A stretch of DNA of 35,791 nucleotides, from positions 1 to 35,791 of the forward strand of contig NZ_UTVH01000085.1 in assembly GCF_900585905.1 (NCBI RefSeq). Direction: 5' to 3'. A model generated the notes under the pieces. It was not told where the DNA came from and ran no database searches. It saw only the letters and a list, made by a program, of their open reading frames with translations. Positions 32,249 to 35,791 of the stretch are shown here, one piece after another. Source of the stretch: Pseudomonas viridiflava. GTDB lineage: Bacteria > Pseudomonadota > Gammaproteobacteria > Pseudomonadales > Pseudomonadaceae. The stretch's first letter is position 1. Each line of letters opens with the position of its first letter. The position numbers were made by a program, and so were the translations under genes.

Positions 32249-32278
32249 CGCCCGGCAGGTCTCATGACCTGTCGGGCG
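32249..32278 (+). other. Intercistronic stem-loop between aapJ and aapQ
   Basis: CGCCCGGCAGGT (32249-32260) and ACCTGTCGGGCG (32267-32278) form a 12-bp stem, with a G-U pair in the RNA, and a 6-nt loop. It sits 10 bp after the aapJ stop. The T-rich stretch beyond (TTGTTCTGTTGGATTTTT) is interrupted. It would act as a partial terminator or as a 3' barrier that protects the aapJ message. Confidence 0.8.
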
Positions 32279-32309
32279 TTGTTCTGTTGGATTTTTCCTG
32301 GGGCATTTC

Positions 32310-33491
32310 ATGGAAAAGCAAATCGTCGCACCCAAGCAAAAGCTCTCGCTGAGCGATCCGAAAGTGCGCGCGTGGTTATTTCAGATCATTACCGTATTGG
32401 CGGTGGTCTCGTTGGGCTGGTTCATGTTCGACAACACCCAGACCAACCTGGAACACCGTGGTATTACCTCCGGTTTCGGATTTCTAGAGCGCAGTGCCGG
32501 TTTCGGCATTGCCCAGCATTTGATCGACTACACCGAAGCGGACAGCTATGCCCGCGTCTTCGTCATCGGCCTGCTTAATACGCTGCTGGTGTCGGTCATC
32601 GGTATCTTTCTGGCCACGATCCTGGGCTTCATCATCGGCGTTGCACGCTTGTCACCCAACTGGATGATCAGCAAGCTGGCGACGGTCTATGTCGAGGTCT
32701 TTCGCAACATTCCGCCGCTGCTGCAGATTCTGTTCTGGTATACCGCTGTGTTCCTGACCCTGCCAGGGCCGAGACAGGCTCACGGTTATCTGGACATGTT
32801 CTTTGTCAGCAGCCGTGGCCTGAACATGCCCAGCGCAGTGGCCGCCGAAGGCGCCTGGCCGTTCGTCACCAGCATCATCGTGGCAATCGTCGCGGTCGTG
32901 GCCATGACTCGCTGGGCCAACAAGCGTTTCGAGGCCACGGGTCAGCCGTTCCACAAGTTCTGGGCCGGTCTGGCGCTGTTGCTGGTGATCCCGGGCCTGA
33001 GCATGCTGGTGTTCGGCGCTCCGGTGCACTGGGAAATGCCGGTGCTCAAGGGCTTCAACTTCGTCGGCGGTTGGGTGCTGATCCCGGAGCTGATCTCGCT
33101 GACCCTGGCACTGACGGTGTACACCGCGGCGTTCATCGCCGAAATCGTGCGTTCGGGTATCAAGTCGGTCAGCCATGGCCAGACCGAAGCGGCTCGCTCG
33201 CTGGGCCTGCGCCCAGGGCCGACGCTGCGCAAGGTCATCATCCCGCAAGCCCTGCGAGTGATCATCCCGCCGCTGACCAGTCAATACCTGAACCTGGCGA
33301 AAAACTCTTCGCTGGCGGCTGCGATTGGCTACCCGGAAATGGTCTCGCTGTTTGCCGGTACGGTGCTCAACCAGACCGGTCAGGCCATCGAAGTGATTGC
33401 CATCACCATGAGCGTGTACCTGGCGATCAGTATCAGCATTTCCCTGCTGATGAACTGGTACAACAAGCGCATTGCGCTGATCGAGCGGTGA
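32310..33491 (+). CDS. aapQ: General L-amino-acid ABC transporter permease AapQ
   Basis: A 393-residue inner-membrane permease of the His/Glu/Gln/Arg family. About eight hydrophobic segments are visible (about 22-40, 82-113, 140-150, 182-200, 218-236, 255-280 and later). The EAA loop EAARSLG (293-299) docks to the ATPase AapP. An extra central segment (about 145-260) distinguishes AapQ/BztB from smaller permeases. It follows aapJ after a 70-bp gap with the stem-loop; aapM begins 10 bp after its stop. Confidence 0.94.
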   Translation: MEKQIVAPKQKLSLSDPKVRAWLFQIITVLAVVSLGWFMFDNTQTNLEHRGITSGFGFLERSAGFGIAQHLIDYTEADSYARVFVIGLLNTLLVSVIGIFLATILGFIIGVARLSPNWMISKLATVYVEVFRNIPPLLQILFWYTAVFLTLPGPRQAHGYLDMFFVSSRGLNMPSAVAAEGAWPFVTSIIVAIVAVVAMTRWANKRFEATGQPFHKFWAGLALLLVIPGLSMLVFGAPVHWEMPVLKGFNFVGGWVLIPELISLTLALTVYTAAFIAEIVRSGIKSVSHGQTEAARSLGLRPGPTLRKVIIPQALRVIIPPLTSQYLNLAKNSSLAAAIGYPEMVSLFAGTVLNQTGQAIEVIAITMSVYLAISISISLLMNWYNKRIALIER

Positions 33492-33501
33492 GGAAACGCG
33501 C

Positions 33502-34599
33502 ATGACGACTCATATTTTCAAACCTGACATGCCACCACCGGGCAAGGTTTTCGGCCCGGTGGCGTGGATGCGCCAGAACCTGTTTTCCAGCTGGCTCAAT
33601 ACGCTGCTGACGCTGTTCTCGGTGTACCTGATCTATCTGGTGGTGCCGCCAATACTCAGCTGGGCCTTGATCGATGCCAACTGGATCGGCACCACCCGGG
33701 CTGACTGCACCAAGGACGGCGCGTGCTGGGTGTTCATCCAGCAGCGTTTCGGCCAGTTCATGTACGGCTACTATCCCAACGAGCTGCGCTGGCGCGTCGA
33801 CCTGACCGCCATTCTGGCCATCGTCGGGGCGGCGCCGCTGTTCATTTCGAAGTTCCCGCGCAAAGCCATCTACGGCATCGGGTTCCTGGTGGTGTATCCG
33901 GTTGTAGCGTTCTATCTGTTGCACGGTGGCGCGTTTGGCCTGACCAACGTGGCGACCAGCCAATGGGGCGGCCTGATGCTGACCCTGGTGATCGCCACCG
34001 TCGGTATCGCCGGTGCCTTGCCGCTGGGGATTGTGCTGGCGCTGGGTCGGCGTTCGAACATGCCCGCGGTGCGCGTGGTCTGCGTGACCTTCATCGAGTT
34101 CTGGCGCGGTGTGCCGTTGATCACGGTGCTGTTCATGTCGTCGGTGATGCTGCCACTGTTCATGCCTGAAGGGATGAACTTCGACAAGCTGCTGCGGGCG
34201 TTGATTGGCGTCATTCTGTTCCAGTCCGCCTACGTGGCCGAGGTAGTGCGCGGCGGCATGCAGGCCATTCCCAAGGGGCAGTACGAAGCGGCCTCGGCCA
34301 TGGGCCTGGGTTACTGGCGCAGCATGGGCCTGGTGATTCTGCCGCAGGCGTTGAAGATGGTTATCCCCGGCATCGTCAACACCTTCATTGCCCTGTTCAA
34401 GGACACAAGCCTGGTGATCATCATCGGCCTGTTCGACCTGCTCAACAGCGTCAAGCAAGCCACCGCCGACCCGGCCTGGCTGGGCATGGCCACCGAAGGC
34501 TACGTCTTCGCGGCCCTGGTGTTCTGGATCTTCTGTTTCGGTATGTCCCGCTATTCCATGCACTTGGAACGTAAGCTGGACACAGGCCACAAGCGTTAG
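33502..34599 (+). CDS. aapM: General L-amino-acid ABC transporter permease AapM
   Basis: A 365-residue inner-membrane permease, partner of AapQ. Hydrophobic segments lie at about 30-55, 101-115, 122-141, 157-181, 203-220 and in the C-terminal part. The EAA loop EAASAMG is at 262-268. A periplasmic stretch with two cysteines (about 69-75, DCTKDGAC) could form a disulfide. GAGG lies upstream of the ATG. The spacing of 10 bp on both sides indicates tight co-translation with aapQ and aapP. Confidence 0.94.
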   Translation: MTTHIFKPDMPPPGKVFGPVAWMRQNLFSSWLNTLLTLFSVYLIYLVVPPILSWALIDANWIGTTRADCTKDGACWVFIQQRFGQFMYGYYPNELRWRVDLTAILAIVGAAPLFISKFPRKAIYGIGFLVVYPVVAFYLLHGGAFGLTNVATSQWGGLMLTLVIATVGIAGALPLGIVLALGRRSNMPAVRVVCVTFIEFWRGVPLITVLFMSSVMLPLFMPEGMNFDKLLRALIGVILFQSAYVAEVVRGGMQAIPKGQYEAASAMGLGYWRSMGLVILPQALKMVIPGIVNTFIALFKDTSLVIIIGLFDLLNSVKQATADPAWLGMATEGYVFAALVFWIFCFGMSRYSMHLERKLDTGHKR

Positions 34600-34609
34600 G
34601 AGTTTTGAC

Positions 34610-35374
34610 ATGAGTGAAGTTATCACCAAGCCTCTGGGCGCTGAAGGCATGATTCGTATGGAGGGCGTGCACAAGTGGTACGGCCAGTTCCACGTGCTCA
34701 AGGACATCAACCTGAACGTGCGCCAGGGCGAACGTATCGTCCTGTGCGGGCCGTCGGGCTCGGGCAAGTCGACCACCATTCGCTGCCTGAACCGTCTGGA
34801 AGAGCACCAGCAGGGTCGCATCGTGGTGGACGGCACCGAGCTGACTTCGGACCTCAAGCAGATCGAAACCATCCGTCGTGAAGTCGGCATGGTGTTCCAG
34901 CATTTCAACCTGTTTCCGCACCTGACCATCCTGCAGAACTGCACGCTGGCGCCGATGTGGGTGCGCAAGATGCCGAAAAAGAAGGCTGAAGAAATTGCCA
35001 TGCACTACCTGGAGCGCGTACGCATTCCAGAGCAGGCGCATAAATTTCCCGGTCAGCTTTCCGGCGGTCAGCAACAGCGTGTGGCGATTGCCCGCGCGCT
35101 GTGCATGAAGCCCAAGATCATGCTGTTCGATGAGCCGACGTCGGCGCTCGATCCAGAGATGGTCAAGGAAGTGCTGGACACCATGGTGGGCCTTGCCGAA
35201 GAGGGCATGACCATGCTCTGCGTGACCCACGAGATGGGCTTCGCCCGCACCGTGGCCAACCGCGTGATCTTCATGGATAAAGGCGAAATCGTCGAACAGG
35301 CCGCGCCGAACGACTTCTTCGACAATCCGCAAAGCGACCGCACGCGGCTGTTCCTGAGCCAGATCCTGCACTGA
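34610..35374 (+). CDS. aapP: General L-amino-acid ABC transporter ATPase AapP
   Basis: A 254-residue cytosolic ATP-binding subunit. Walker A is GPSGSGKST (47-55), the Q-loop is in VFQHFNLFPH (95-104), the signature is LSGGQ (150-154), Walker B is MLFDEPTSALD (171-181) and the switch His is in VTHEMGF. Length and motifs are those of polar-amino-acid transporters. A GGAG Shine-Dalgarno precedes the ATG. It is the last gene of aapJQMP; a terminator follows 26 bp after the stop. Confidence 0.96.
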   Translation: MSEVITKPLGAEGMIRMEGVHKWYGQFHVLKDINLNVRQGERIVLCGPSGSGKSTTIRCLNRLEEHQQGRIVVDGTELTSDLKQIETIRREVGMVFQHFNLFPHLTILQNCTLAPMWVRKMPKKKAEEIAMHYLERVRIPEQAHKFPGQLSGGQQQRVAIARALCMKPKIMLFDEPTSALDPEMVKEVLDTMVGLAEEGMTMLCVTHEMGFARTVANRVIFMDKGEIVEQAAPNDFFDNPQSDRTRLFLSQILH

Positions 35375-35400
35375 TGTCTGCGCAGACGGTATGAAAAGAA

Positions 35401-35424
35401 CCCGGACACTGTCCGGGTTTTTTT
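35401..35424 (+). terminator. Rho-independent terminator of aapJQMP
   Basis: CCCGGAC (35401-35407) and GTCCGGG (35411-35417) form a perfect 7-bp stem with a 3-nt loop, followed directly by seven T. Confidence 0.95.
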
Positions 35425-35463
35425 ATGCATGCTGTTGGCACTGGGGGAAATGGGATCAATGGC

Positions 35464-35485
35464 GTGGGACCGGCTTTAGCCGGGA
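35464..35485. repeat. Single REP, second class
   Basis: GTGGGACCGGCTTTAGCCGG begins at 35464, about 40 bp after the aap terminator. It has no close inverted partner. Confidence 0.85.
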
Positions 35486-35500
35486 AAACGATCCATTGAA

Positions 35501-35791
35501 CAGCCCATTTCTCTTGATCCGGTCCACATGAGTAGGTGGCAGTGAGCTTGCTCACGAAGAGGCCTGTATACCCGCTGAAAATTATGCAGATGTGCTATCG
35601 CCTTCGCGAGCAAGCTCGCTCCCACAGGCCCCGCATTCCGGTCAGTCAGATGCAGCCCATTTCTAGCAAACCGCATAACTTCGTGGCAGTGAGCTTGCTC
35701 ACGAAGAGGCCCGAATATCCGCTGAAAAATGTGCAGATGCGCCATCGCCTTCGCGAGCATGCTCGCTCCCACAGGCCCCGCATTCCGGTCA
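35501..35791. repeat. Tandem duplication (about 150 bp, two copies) carrying REP pairs, at the window edge
   Basis: CAGCCCATTTCT at 35501 and 35653 begins two copies. In each, a degenerate REP (GTGGCAGTGAGCTTGCTCAC, at 35536 and 35683, offset 147) is followed by an intact inverted REP (35604-35625 and 35751-35772) and GGCCCCGCATTCCGGTCA. The offset is 152 bp at the left edge, so one small indel separates the copies. The second copy reaches the window end, so more copies may follow. Confidence 0.9.

Overview
The window is a chromosomal segment from a fluorescent-type Pseudomonas (P. fluorescens/P. syringae side of the genus). Three things point there: high GC, a complete 12-gene alginate operon in the order algD-alg8-alg44-algK-algE-algG-algX-algL-algI-algJ-algF-algA, and many Pseudomonas-type REP elements. 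All recognisable genes look intact. No tRNA, rRNA, insertion sequence, prophage or CRISPR array was seen.

Layout. (1) 1-886: a tandem array of a 246-bp unit that carries inverted REP pairs and runs to within about 7 bp of the next gene. (2) 887-4118 (+): a three-gene efflux operon, FUSC/AaeB-like pump, DUF1656/AaeX-like small membrane protein, HlyD/AaeA-like adaptor. (3) 4289-5583 (-): a short-chain dehydrogenase behind a small two-helix membrane protein of unknown function. (4) 5724-22722 (-): the alginate operon, from an AlgU-type promoter (22693-22722) through a leader of about 465 nt to a strong terminator after algA. Three structured intercistronic elements interrupt it, between algD/alg8, algL/algI and algF/algA. 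(5) 22741-23809 (-): an AT-rich stretch with a possible small ORF, then yaaA. (6) 23967-26830 (+): a NodB-family (polysaccharide deacetylase) protein with altered metal-site residues, then a PIN-PhoH ATPase. (7) 27008-28190 (+): moaC-moaD-moaE for molybdopterin synthesis, followed by a REP-containing tandem duplication that copied the 3' end of moaE. (8) 28446-30711 (-): RhlB-type DEAD-box helicase and an alpha/beta-hydrolase carboxylesterase, separated by about 130 bp. (9) 31211-35374 (+): aapJQMP, a general L-amino-acid ABC transporter, with a hairpin after the binding-protein gene and a terminator at the end. (10) 35464-35791: more REP DNA, again tandemly duplicated.

How the alginate genes work together: AlgA and AlgD make GDP-mannuronic acid. 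Alg8 polymerises it under c-di-GMP control through the PilZ domain of Alg44. AlgK, AlgX, AlgG and AlgL form the periplasmic guide/modify/degrade complex. AlgI, AlgJ, AlgF and AlgX add acetyl groups, and AlgE exports the polymer. Catalytic residues are present in every enzyme checked (AlgD Cys268, Alg44 Arg17/Arg21, AlgX Asp174/His176/Ser269, AlgJ Asp190/His192/Ser288, AlgI His322, AlgG DPHD).

No wholly new multi-gene system is evident. The most unusual material is non-coding: the REP-driven tandem amplifications fused to gene ends, and the hairpins that partition the alginate and aap operons. The NodB-family protein with a non-canonical metal site is the most unusual coding sequence.
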